From assembly GCA_947379865.1 (NCBI GenBank), contig CANCOY010000149.1:1-7609 (forward strand): DNA of 7,609 bases. The letters run 5' to 3'. Below are positions 1 through 5,207 of this stretch, piece after piece (the stretch's first letter is position 1; each line of letters starts with the position of its first letter). The DNA comes from Acetobacteraceae bacterium (GTDB taxonomy: Bacteria; Pseudomonadota; Alphaproteobacteria; Zavarziniales; Zavarziniaceae). A program made the position numbers and the translations under genes. The notes beneath the pieces are model-generated. The model saw nothing but the letters and a program-made list of their open reading frames with translations. It ran no database searches and was not told the DNA's origin.

Positions 1-14
1 GATTTACTGAATTG

Positions 15-42
15 ACCACGCCGAGATCAGGCGGCGTGTGGT
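15..42 (-). terminator. Imperfect hairpin over the higA stop codon
   Basis: Read on the minus strand, ACCACACGCCG pairs with CGGCGTGGT across an 8-base loop, with a two-base bulge in the first arm. It overlaps the end of higA (stop at 27-29). No clear U-tract follows, since the next bases read CAATTCAG, so it is only a weak terminator candidate. Confidence 0.3.
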
Positions 43-317
43 GTAATTCCTGCCAGCACATCCGCCAGCGCATCCTTGGCCACGGCAGCGTCATGGTCGA
101 GCTGCAGGCCGGTCCAGAAACCGTCGTTCAGCCCGAAGTAGCGCGACAGATGCAGACCGATATCCACCGTAACCGCACGCTTGCCAGAGATGATCTGCCC
201 GACGCGAACCTGCGAGACGCCAATCTCCTTGGCAAGGCGATAGGCGGAAATTCCCATCGGCTTGAGGAATTCTTCCAGCAGAATTTCGCCGGGCGTGGGG
301 TAGGGGATCTTGCGCAT
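27..317 (-). CDS. higA: HigA-family antitoxin (XRE helix-turn-helix), apparently without HigB
   Basis: A 96-residue DNA-binding protein of the HigA/VapI addiction-module antidote family. Known members neutralise the HigB ribosome-dependent mRNase and repress their own operon. The N-terminus carries the family signature PGEILLEEFLKP (residues 9-20), followed by a helix-turn-helix at about 23-45 (AYRLAKEIGVSQVRVGQIIS) and the usual FGLNDGFWTGLQ segment at 61-72. Length is typical for the family. The ATG at 315-317 is the natural start because the signature begins a few residues later. HigB normally lies immediately upstream, which here would be 318-620 on the minus strand, but no RelE-like reading frame is seen there and a plus-strand gene occupies most of it. 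It is therefore a solitary antitoxin or a transcription regulator in its own right. Family assignment is firm; the biological role is open. Confidence 0.88.
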   Translation of the reverse strand: MRKIPYPTPGEILLEEFLKPMGISAYRLAKEIGVSQVRVGQIISGKRAVTVDIGLHLSRYFGLNDGFWTGLQLDHDAAVAKDALADVLAGITPHAA

Positions 318-334
318 GATCAGGGGTCTCGCTG

Positions 335-368
335 GCTGGCCTTTGTGATGTGCTGGCCTTTGTGATGT
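335..368. repeat. Exact 17-bp tandem duplication upstream of higA
   Basis: gctggcctttgtgatgt occurs at 335-351 and again, identical, at 352-368. It lies 18 bases upstream of the higA start codon (minus strand) and within the 140-base divergent intergenic region shared with the monooxygenase-like gene. Two perfect copies and no third copy point to a recent duplication. It would shift or duplicate any higA promoter or operator element located there. Confidence 0.9.
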
Positions 369-457
369 TGGCCCTTGCGACTGAGCGCAACCTGTTAGTC
401 AATGCTTGGTGTGGCGTCAACAAGATGCAGCCTGCGCACCGCCATGAGGAGACGCCG

Positions 458-772
458 ATGTTTACCGTGATGTGGACCTTTCCCGTGCCCGCCGGCACCA
501 GCCGGGCCAGTATCGAGGGTCTGATTGCCGCCAGCGCCCACACCTATCTGGCTATTCCCGGCCTGATCCGGAAGTATTACGCCATCGCCCGCGATGGCAG
601 GACCTTGTCTGGCATCTATCTGTGGGAATCCCAGGAGGCGGCGGACGCCTTTTATACGCCGGCCTGGGTTCAGCTGGTGACCGAGCGTTGGCAGGGGGCG
701 CCGCAGCGCCAGGACTGGGACACGCCCATGGTTGTGGAGTGCCGCGCCGGCCAGCTGGTCACGGCGGCCTGA
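458..772 (+). CDS. YdhR-like putative monooxygenase (dimeric alpha/beta-barrel fold)
   Basis: A 104-residue cytosolic protein resembling the YdhR family of small ferredoxin-like alpha/beta-barrel proteins, related to antibiotic-biosynthesis monooxygenases. Recognisable features are the N-terminal beta strand MFTVMWTFPV, PGLIRKYY at 34-41, SGIYLWES at 51-58 and AADAFY at 61-66; E. coli YdhR (about 100 residues) has the equivalent pattern of PGF..K, GGIYLF and a following helix. Substrate is unknown for the family. The ATG at 458 is preceded by GAGGAG at 446-451, six bases upstream, and begins at the domain start, so the longer upstream readings are rejected. The next gene starts 19 bases after the stop and has its own strong ribosome site, so the two are very likely cotranscribed. 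No cofactor-binding residues can be assigned from the sequence alone. Confidence 0.8.
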   Translation: MFTVMWTFPVPAGTSRASIEGLIAASAHTYLAIPGLIRKYYAIARDGRTLSGIYLWESQEAADAFYTPAWVQLVTERWQGAPQRQDWDTPMVVECRAGQLVTAA

Positions 773-791
773 GACAAGAGGAGGCAAGGTC

Positions 792-1223
792 ATGGCCAGC
801 AATACCCCCGCCGGGCAACTCGTCCGCGCCTTTGGCAATGTGGCGGCGATGAGCGCCCTTTATGCCCCCGATGTCGAATGGTCCCTCTCGGCAAGCCTGC
901 CCTTTCCCCGGCCCATGCTGGGTAAGGAGGCGGTGGTTGCCTTCAACACCGCCGTCTGGACGGTGCATTTCCGCCCCGACTGCACGGTGGAGATTCTCGA
1001 CGAGGTGGGCGACGCGGCCTCGAGCGCCGCGCGTTTCATCTATCGCGCGCACTCGAAGATCACTGACAAGCCATATGAGAATGAATACACCGTCTTCGTC
1101 CGCTCTGGCCCCACGGGCATCACCCATGTGTTCGAGGCGCTGGACACGGCCCTGATCTGCGAATTCCTGCAGGGGCAGCCCGCCGGCTCCAGCTTCGCGT
1201 TTCTCTCGGACAAGGCGGGCTGA
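792..1223 (+). CDS. NTF2/SnoaL-like protein
   Basis: A 143-residue protein with the profile of the NTF2-like/SnoaL superfamily, a cone-shaped alpha+beta fold used by polyketide cyclases, isomerases, dehydratases and many proteins of unknown role. Supporting segments are LYAPDVEW at 23-30 (the typical Y.pDveW after helix 1), MLGKEAVVAF at 42-51, and the strands NEYTVFVR (97-104) and HVFEALDTALICEF (112-125), where family members usually read e.ylD...i. The ATG at 792 has AGAGGAGG at 777-784, seven bases upstream. It follows the YdhR-like gene with a 19-base gap, so they probably form one unit, perhaps oxidising and rearranging a common small molecule; this is inference. No signal peptide is seen. 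A catalytic residue set cannot be proposed with confidence. Confidence 0.75.
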   Translation: MASNTPAGQLVRAFGNVAAMSALYAPDVEWSLSASLPFPRPMLGKEAVVAFNTAVWTVHFRPDCTVEILDEVGDAASSAARFIYRAHSKITDKPYENEYTVFVRSGPTGITHVFEALDTALICEFLQGQPAGSSFAFLSDKAG

Positions 1224-1234
1224 CGGCTGGCAGG

Positions 1235-1263
1235 ATGACAAGGTGGCCCGGCGTCTCTAGCCT
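1235..1263 (+). promoter_or_regulatory. Promoter for a leaderless transcript of the DUF3883 gene
   Basis: ATGACA at 1235-1240 (five of six bases match TTGACA), a 17-base spacer, then TAGCCT at 1258-1263, followed by six bases and the ATG at 1270. The distance from the -10 puts the likely transcription start on or next to the A of the ATG. No Shine-Dalgarno sequence is present, which agrees with leaderless translation. The prediction comes from sequence matching only. Confidence 0.55.
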
Positions 1264-1269
1264 GGCGCC

Positions 1270-2106
1270 ATGGCTGGATCTGGCTGGGCAGATGACGAGA
1301 ATGATCTGATCGTCGCGGATTACTTCGCGATGCTGGTGAAGGACATTGCCGGGCAGGCCTATGGCAAGGCGGCACACCGGCGCCGCCTGCTGCCCCGGCT
1401 GCGGCAGCGCTCAGAGGCGGCCATCGAGTTCAAGCATCAGAACATCAGTGCCGTCCTCAAGGGGCTGGGCGAAGACTGGATCCCCGGCTACAAGCCCGCC
1501 TTCAATTTCCAGATGTCGCTGGTCGATGCCGTGGCGCGCTGGCTGGCCGGCAACCCTGCGTGGCTGGGCCCCTCCGTCGCTGCCGGGGCGGCCGCCGGCC
1601 TGCGGGAGGCGGCGCCGCTCTGGGTTGGCCCACCGCCCACCCTCAGCAATCAGCCGCCACCCCAGGAGCTTGAGCTGATGCAGCAGATTGCCCGCAAGTT
1701 CGATGCCGCCGGCAAGGACGCGCGCAACCGTGCCCTGGGCCGGGCGGGCGAGGCGCTGGTGCTGGACCACGAACGCCGCACCCTTGCAGATGCCGGCCGG
1801 CCGGATCTGGCGCGCGCGGTGCGCTGGGTGTCGGAAGAGGAGGGCGACGGGGCCGGTTTCGATATCGCCAGCTTTGCCCCCGACGGCAAGCAGCGCCTGA
1901 TCGAGGTAAAGACAACAAACGGCTGGGAGCGCACGCCCTTTTACATCAGCCGCAATGAACTGGCCGTGGCTGAGGAACGGCGCGGGGAGTGGCTGCTGTT
2001 GCGGCTGTGGAACTTTGCCCGTGCCCCCAGGGCCTTTGAACTGCATCCGCCCCTTGATGCCCATGTGTCGCTGACCGCAACGGCGTTTCAGGCCAGCTTT
2101 CATTAA
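1270..2106 (+). CDS. DUF3883-domain protein, putative PD-(D/E)XK nuclease
   Basis: A 278-residue protein in two parts. Residues about 7-92 form an N-terminal module beginning with acidic WADDENDLIVADYF and containing IEFKHQNISAVL (52-63) and GYKPAFNFQ (73-81); I recognise this as a module found at the front of several bacterial nuclease-like proteins, function unknown. After a Pro/Ala-rich linker (100-135) comes a DUF3883 domain (about 150-275). It has GRAGE (157-161), D198 in GFDIAS, and IEVKTT (211-216) with E212 and K214; this is the GxxGE...D...ExK layout of restriction-endonuclease-fold enzymes. A nuclease role, possibly in defence or DNA processing, is inferred. It has its own promoter, and it converges on the parDE operon with only 15 bases between the stop codons. 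Start choice rests on the promoter spacing and the conserved N-terminus. Confidence 0.8.
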   Translation: MAGSGWADDENDLIVADYFAMLVKDIAGQAYGKAAHRRRLLPRLRQRSEAAIEFKHQNISAVLKGLGEDWIPGYKPAFNFQMSLVDAVARWLAGNPAWLGPSVAAGAAAGLREAAPLWVGPPPTLSNQPPPQELELMQQIARKFDAAGKDARNRALGRAGEALVLDHERRTLADAGRPDLARAVRWVSEEEGDGAGFDIASFAPDGKQRLIEVKTTNGWERTPFYISRNELAVAEERRGEWLLLRLWNFARAPRAFELHPPLDAHVSLTATAFQASFH

Positions 2107-2121
2107 GGCTGAGGGCGGGGG

Positions 2122-2443
2122 TCAGGGCGGTCCACTGCCGCCAAGCAGGCGCACTCTTCTGGCAGGCTCATCCACCTCAAACCAATAAGTCGCCCGATCA
2201 AGGCTCAGATGGCGGAGTCCGGGCAGGATATCGTCGCGTACGGTGCCGCGCATTGGCGCCGTGCCGAGCCTGTCTGGTGCCCTGCGAGTCTGGTGCCCTG
2301 CGAATCTCGAGCACACGCCGCATGGCGTGATCCATGGCGTCTTCGCGAATTTCGCCAAAGCCCCTGTAGCTGTCGACCAGATGGTCGAAGACAAGCTCAA
2401 AGTCCCGCTCGGCCGCAGCCGAAAACTCAATCCTGAACCGCAT
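2122..2443 (-). pseudogene. parE: ParE toxin gene broken by a 16-bp tandem duplication
   Basis: A RelE/ParE-family toxin whose reading frame is split. From the ATG at 2441-2443 the first frame gives MRFRIEFSAAAERDFELVFD and continues to EIRRAPD, a typical ParE N-terminal half. At the duplication (2272-2303) the frame shifts to an unrelated tail ending at 2198. The expected second half is in another frame, with RLGTAPMRGT, DDILPGLRHL and ATYWFEVDEPARRVRLL, ending at 2122. Removing one 16-base copy joins the halves as APD-RLGTAP and gives a 101-residue protein, the right size for ParE (gyrase-directed toxins, about 100 residues). The last residues (LLGGSGPP) differ from the LAVFFGG ending I expect, so the 3' end may also be altered. 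The start overlaps the parD end by 17 bases, as in normal parDE operons. As it stands the toxin should be inactive. Confidence 0.9.
2272..2303. repeat. Exact 16-bp tandem duplication inside parE
   Basis: gtctggtgccctgcga occurs at 2272-2287 and again at 2288-2303 with no mismatch. Sixteen is not a multiple of three, so the duplication shifts the ParE frame. Perfect identity suggests a recent event, and loss of one copy by slippage or recombination would restore the gene exactly. Confidence 0.95.
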
Positions 2444-2702
2444 CGTCCAGACGTTTCCTGGCCAGCATCTTTCTCAAGCGGGCCTCCATCTCTGTTCCCG
2501 AAACAAAGTCGCCAGAGCGACGTTGTGCCAATACTTCCACCAGCGCCGCCCTCTCCAGCGCCTCATCGGCCATTTGCTGGCGCAAGATCTCCACGCCGTA
2601 TTGCAGCACTGCGCTGATGCTGGCAAAGCGCCCGGCCGCTACCAGTGTTTTGGCGAAAGCATGCTGCTCATCAGAGAGGGAAATCGAGGACTTGACGGTC
2701 AT
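2427..2702 (-). CDS. parD: ParD-family antitoxin (ribbon-helix-helix)
   Basis: A 91-residue antitoxin of the ParD/CopG type. The N-terminal half (about 1-45: MTVKSSISLSDEQHAFAKTL, then the helix AVLQYGVEILRQQ) is a ribbon-helix-helix DNA-binding domain that dimerises and represses the operon. The C-terminal half (46-91, with EALERAALVEVLAQRR and MEARLRKMLARKR) is the charged, mobile segment that in known ParD proteins wraps the ParE toxin. Length and order are normal and no disruption is visible. It is the first gene of a parDE operon, overlapping parE by 17 bases, but parE is frameshifted, so ParD is now an antitoxin with no local active target. It could still act as a repressor or neutralise related toxins elsewhere. 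A perfect palindrome 34 bases upstream is a likely operator. Confidence 0.9.
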   Translation of the reverse strand: MTVKSSISLSDEQHAFAKTLVAAGRFASISAVLQYGVEILRQQMADEALERAALVEVLAQRRSGDFVSGTEMEARLRKMLARKRLDDAVQD

Positions 2703-2736
2703 GGGCGGGCTTTACCTGAGAATGCGGATGATAAGG

Positions 2737-2753
2737 GTGCTACCAGGTAGCAC
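2737..2753 (-). promoter_or_regulatory. Palindromic candidate ParD operator
   Basis: GTGCTACC-A-GGTAGCAC is a perfect 8-bp inverted repeat around one base. It ends 34 bases upstream of the parD ATG (2700-2702). ParD-type ribbon-helix-helix proteins are known to bind short palindromes over their own promoter, so this is the natural autoregulatory site. A minus-strand TTATCAT at 2728-2734 could be part of a -10, but no good -35 pairs with it. Confidence 0.5.
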
Positions 2754-2820
2754 TGGAGGCAAGCTGATCGCCTTTCCTTTCGCTCCTGCCCGGGTGCGTC
2801 AACTCAGAAGGTGGCCCTGT

Positions 2821-2891
2821 CCATTAGTATGGAAAACAATAAATTTACCGTTCGTTTTCTACTTATTAATGTATGTGCGCTGAGCTAGGCC
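2821..2891 (+). promoter_or_regulatory. AT-rich leader, probable promoter region of the secreted hydrolase
   Basis: Within the 229-base gap between parD and the large hydrolase gene, about 2821-2875 is strikingly AT-rich for this genome. It contains TTTACC (2844-2849) and TTATTAAT (2863-2870), and a TAGGCC at 2886-2891. None forms an unambiguous -35/-10 pair. Apart from the parD palindrome I see no other element or small gene in this gap. Confidence 0.35.
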
Positions 2892-2931
2892 CGAGGGACA
2901 TGGAGGTCCCTTCATCAATGGGGGCTCAGCC

Positions 2932-5130
2932 ATGGCAAGACAGGCAGATACTACGGGAAACAGGAACGTCGGGCGGCTTTGCCGCTTGCTTGCCCGAAAG
3001 GCGAGGGTGCTTTGCCTGCTGGTTCTCTGTCTTGGGCTCCCGGGCCTGGCGGCCATGCCGGCGCAGGCCCAAGAGATGGCCAAGGCGGGCCGCGGCGCGA
3101 AGTCTGCTTATCTCGTGGGCGAATACAAATTGCCTGCCGGCATTGACGCCACGGTTACGCCCGACGTCGCCACGGAACTCTGGGCTTCCGTCTATCGGCC
3201 TGCCAAGGCTGGCAAATACCCCGTGCTTGTGTTTCTCCACGGCAACCACGGGACCTGCGGTACCTATGATAAAACCACTGGGGTGCGTTACGACGACAGC
3301 ATTGAGTATACCTTTTCCGGCACCTGTCCCGAGGGCTATGTGCCCACGCCCAACCATCGCGGCTACGACTATCTTGCCACCGACCTGGCCAGCCGGGGTT
3401 ATATCGTGGTTTCCATCAATGCCAATCGCGGCGTTACAGTGGCCAGAGCCGTTGATGGCGATACTGGTCTCAACCTGCGGCGTGGCCGCCTGGTGCTGCG
3501 GCACCTGCAGCAGCTGGCCGCCTGGAACGCCGGCACCACCCAAGCCCCGGCGAGCCTTGGCTTTGCCCTGCGCGGCCTGATGGATTTTGCCCATGTCGGC
3601 CTGATGGGCCATTCCCGGGGGGGTGAAGGCGTGCGCGCCGCCCTTGCCCAGTACCGCGATGCCGACAGCCCGTGGCCTGGCCGTATCGGCAAGGTTGGCT
3701 TTGAGGCCGTCTATGAAATCGCCCCGGTGGACGGGCAGACCTCTCGCACGCTTGATGCCGACGGCGTTGCCTGGAACGTGCTGCTTCCCGGCTGCGATGG
3801 CGATGTGGCGGACCTGGAGGGCGTACGCCCCCTTGACCGCATGATCATACGCTCGGCCGAGACCGTGGCCCTGCCCAAGTCCAGTTTCCAGGTCTTTGGT
3901 GCCAATCACAATTTCTACAACAGTGAATGGCAGGAGTCCGACGCCTACGAATGCACTGGCCAGCCCTATATGTTTTCCCCCTTTGGCAGTGGTTCGGCAA
4001 ACCAGCGCACGACGGCGCAGGAAAGCATGATCCCCTTTTTCCTTGCCCATGTTGGCAGCCGGAAACAGCCCACACAGGCGGCCCTGCTTGATCCCTCGCA
4101 GCCGCTGCCGGCCTCCCTCCTCAAGCTCAGCCTGTTTGCCCGGGGACATGTGGCCTCTCTTCGGCCACAGGACAACTTCGTCATTGACAACTTCACCGGC
4201 AAAACCGGCATCTCCAGCCGGGGCGTTGCCAGCAGTACAAACAGGCTCCTTCGCGCTGAAAATGTTGGTGCAGGCGACAGCCATGATTCCCGGCAGGCCG
4301 CCGCCCTGGTGGCGTGGAACACCAAGGATGCCTGGTTCCAGTCCAATGCCACTGCCACCGGAATGGTGGTTGATAGCAAGGTGAGCAAGTCGCTGGAATT
4401 CCGGGTCAAGCTTGAGTACAGCGATGACCTGGTCGGCGGCAACCTCAATCCCGCCGGCGATGTGGATTTCTCCATCCGTCTGGTGGATGGTAAGGGTGGC
4501 CTCTCCACCCCGGTTGCCCTGTCCTCTGTGGCACGGGTCTATCGGCCGGTGAGCGCCTACGTCTCTTATGATTACGTCAACACCGTCTTCCAGACTGTAC
4601 GGGTGCCTCTGAAATCCTTTGCCGGGGCGGACCTGCGCAATTTCAAGGGCGTGCGCTTTGCCTTTGACCGTACGGCGAAAGGCAACATCTCCCTTGCCGA
4701 TATCCGGCTTGTTTCTGCCGAGGCCGGCACCAAGGGCGCCCTGATTTCCACCCTGCAGACGAGCACGGCACCTGTGGCCCAGCCGCGCGCCAAGCTCGTG
4801 CAACAGGCCGACACAAACCGCATCGTGGCGGTGCGGCGGGTGGCGGCACCTCAGGCGGCGGCTCCGGGCTCGGTGAGTGCGGAATCAGCCACGGCTGTGA
4901 TGGAAGTGGAACTCGCCTCATCCCGGCGCTTCCCCATCACCGATGCCCTGCCTACCCTCAGCATTGGCGGCAAGACCTTCCAGCTCTCCCGCTTTGAGCC
5001 GGGCGCGTCGGGCCGCATCATCTTCAGCCTGAGCGAGGCCGAATATCAGGCCCTGCCCAATGGCGCCGACACCACACTCCAGATCGGCGGCGCGCCCCTC
5101 TGGCAGTTTGGCAACCTCACCAGAAACTGA
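2932..5130 (+). CDS. Large exported alpha/beta hydrolase with C-terminal beta-rich region
   Basis: A 732-residue protein predicted to be exported. A basic n-region is followed by a hydrophobic core (about 26-41) and an AQA-QE signal peptidase I site near residue 46. The hydrolase domain (about 58-375) has an oxyanion-hole motif HGNHGTC (103-109), the nucleophile elbow GHSRGGEG (226-233, Ser228), a conserved LLPGCDGDV (284-292) that may supply the acid, and His326 in GANHNFYN (323-330). This is a full Ser-Asp-His set of an esterase, lipase or peptidase type; substrate is unknown. Residues about 410-595 look like a beta-sandwich, possibly ligand-binding, ending in NFKGVRFAFDR (570-580), and about 650-730 may form a further small domain. 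The 732-residue length is well above a bare hydrolase. The ATG at 2932 has only a G-run (2920-2924) ahead of it; a better GGAGG at 2902-2906 is too far away. The gene stands alone, closed by a hairpin. Confidence 0.82.
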   Translation: MARQADTTGNRNVGRLCRLLARKARVLCLLVLCLGLPGLAAMPAQAQEMAKAGRGAKSAYLVGEYKLPAGIDATVTPDVATELWASVYRPAKAGKYPVLVFLHGNHGTCGTYDKTTGVRYDDSIEYTFSGTCPEGYVPTPNHRGYDYLATDLASRGYIVVSINANRGVTVARAVDGDTGLNLRRGRLVLRHLQQLAAWNAGTTQAPASLGFALRGLMDFAHVGLMGHSRGGEGVRAALAQYRDADSPWPGRIGKVGFEAVYEIAPVDGQTSRTLDADGVAWNVLLPGCDGDVADLEGVRPLDRMIIRSAETVALPKSSFQVFGANHNFYNSEWQESDAYECTGQPYMFSPFGSGSANQRTTAQESMIPFFLAHVGSRKQPTQAALLDPSQPLPASLLKLSLFARGHVASLRPQDNFVIDNFTGKTGISSRGVASSTNRLLRAENVGAGDSHDSRQAAALVAWNTKDAWFQSNATATGMVVDSKVSKSLEFRVKLEYSDDLVGGNLNPAGDVDFSIRLVDGKGGLSTPVALSSVARVYRPVSAYVSYDYVNTVFQTVRVPLKSFAGADLRNFKGVRFAFDRTAKGNISLADIRLVSAEAGTKGALISTLQTSTAPVAQPRAKLVQQADTNRIVAVRRVAAPQAAAPGSVSAESATAVMEVELASSRRFPITDALPTLSIGGKTFQLSRFEPGASGRIIFSLSEAEYQALPNGADTTLQIGGAPLWQFGNLTRN

Positions 5131-5141
5131 GCAGGTCCCGA

Positions 5142-5171
5142 CCCGGCGCGGTGGTGAAACACCGCGCCGGG
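5142..5171 (+). terminator. Perfect 12-bp hairpin after the secreted hydrolase gene
   Basis: CCCGGCGCGGTG (5142-5153) and CACCGCGCCGGG (5160-5171) are exact reverse complements around a GTGAAA loop, starting 11 bases after the hydrolase stop. The stem is very stable, but a G-rich sequence follows instead of a U-tract. It may be a stem-type terminator or an mRNA 3'-end stabiliser. Confidence 0.6.
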
Positions 5172-5173
5172 GG

Positions 5174-5202
5174 TTGGTGGGGGAGGGCGGCTGCGCTAGG
5201 TT
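5174..5202 (+). promoter_or_regulatory. Promoter for a leaderless transcript of the HNH gene
   Basis: TTGGTG at 5174-5179, a 17-base spacer and TAGGTT at 5197-5202, then five bases to the ATG at 5208. The expected transcription start falls at or next to the ATG, and there is no good Shine-Dalgarno sequence. The -35 begins two bases after the preceding hairpin. The layout matches the promoter at 1235-1263. Confidence 0.5.
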
Positions 5203-5207
5203 TTGCC

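Noticed and set aside
318..457. Possible HigB remnant upstream of higA
   Set aside because: One minus-strand frame shows HHKG-like residues in the duplicated segment, but no longer RelE/HigB-like stretch surrounds it, so a remnant cannot be supported.
2902..2920. Good GGAGG with an ATG at 2918 ahead of the secreted hydrolase
   Set aside because: That ATG is in another frame and its product is an unrecognisable shadow; the hydrolase frame begins at 2932.
3007..3060. Lipoprotein signal in the secreted hydrolase (cysteines at residues 28 and 33)
   Set aside because: The cysteines lie inside the hydrophobic core without a proper L-x-[GA]-C lipobox; the later AQA site fits signal peptidase I better.
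2926..4803. A 625-residue open frame on the minus strand opposite the secreted hydrolase
   Set aside because: It is a by-product of GC-rich codon use in the real plus-strand gene; the translation is low-complexity (Gly/His/Ala-rich) and shows no domain, while the plus strand has a full catalytic set and signal peptide.
5151..5207. Upstream GTG start that would add 19 residues to the HNH protein
   Set aside because: It begins inside the stem-loop, the added residues are not domain-like, and the promoter -10 lies downstream of it.
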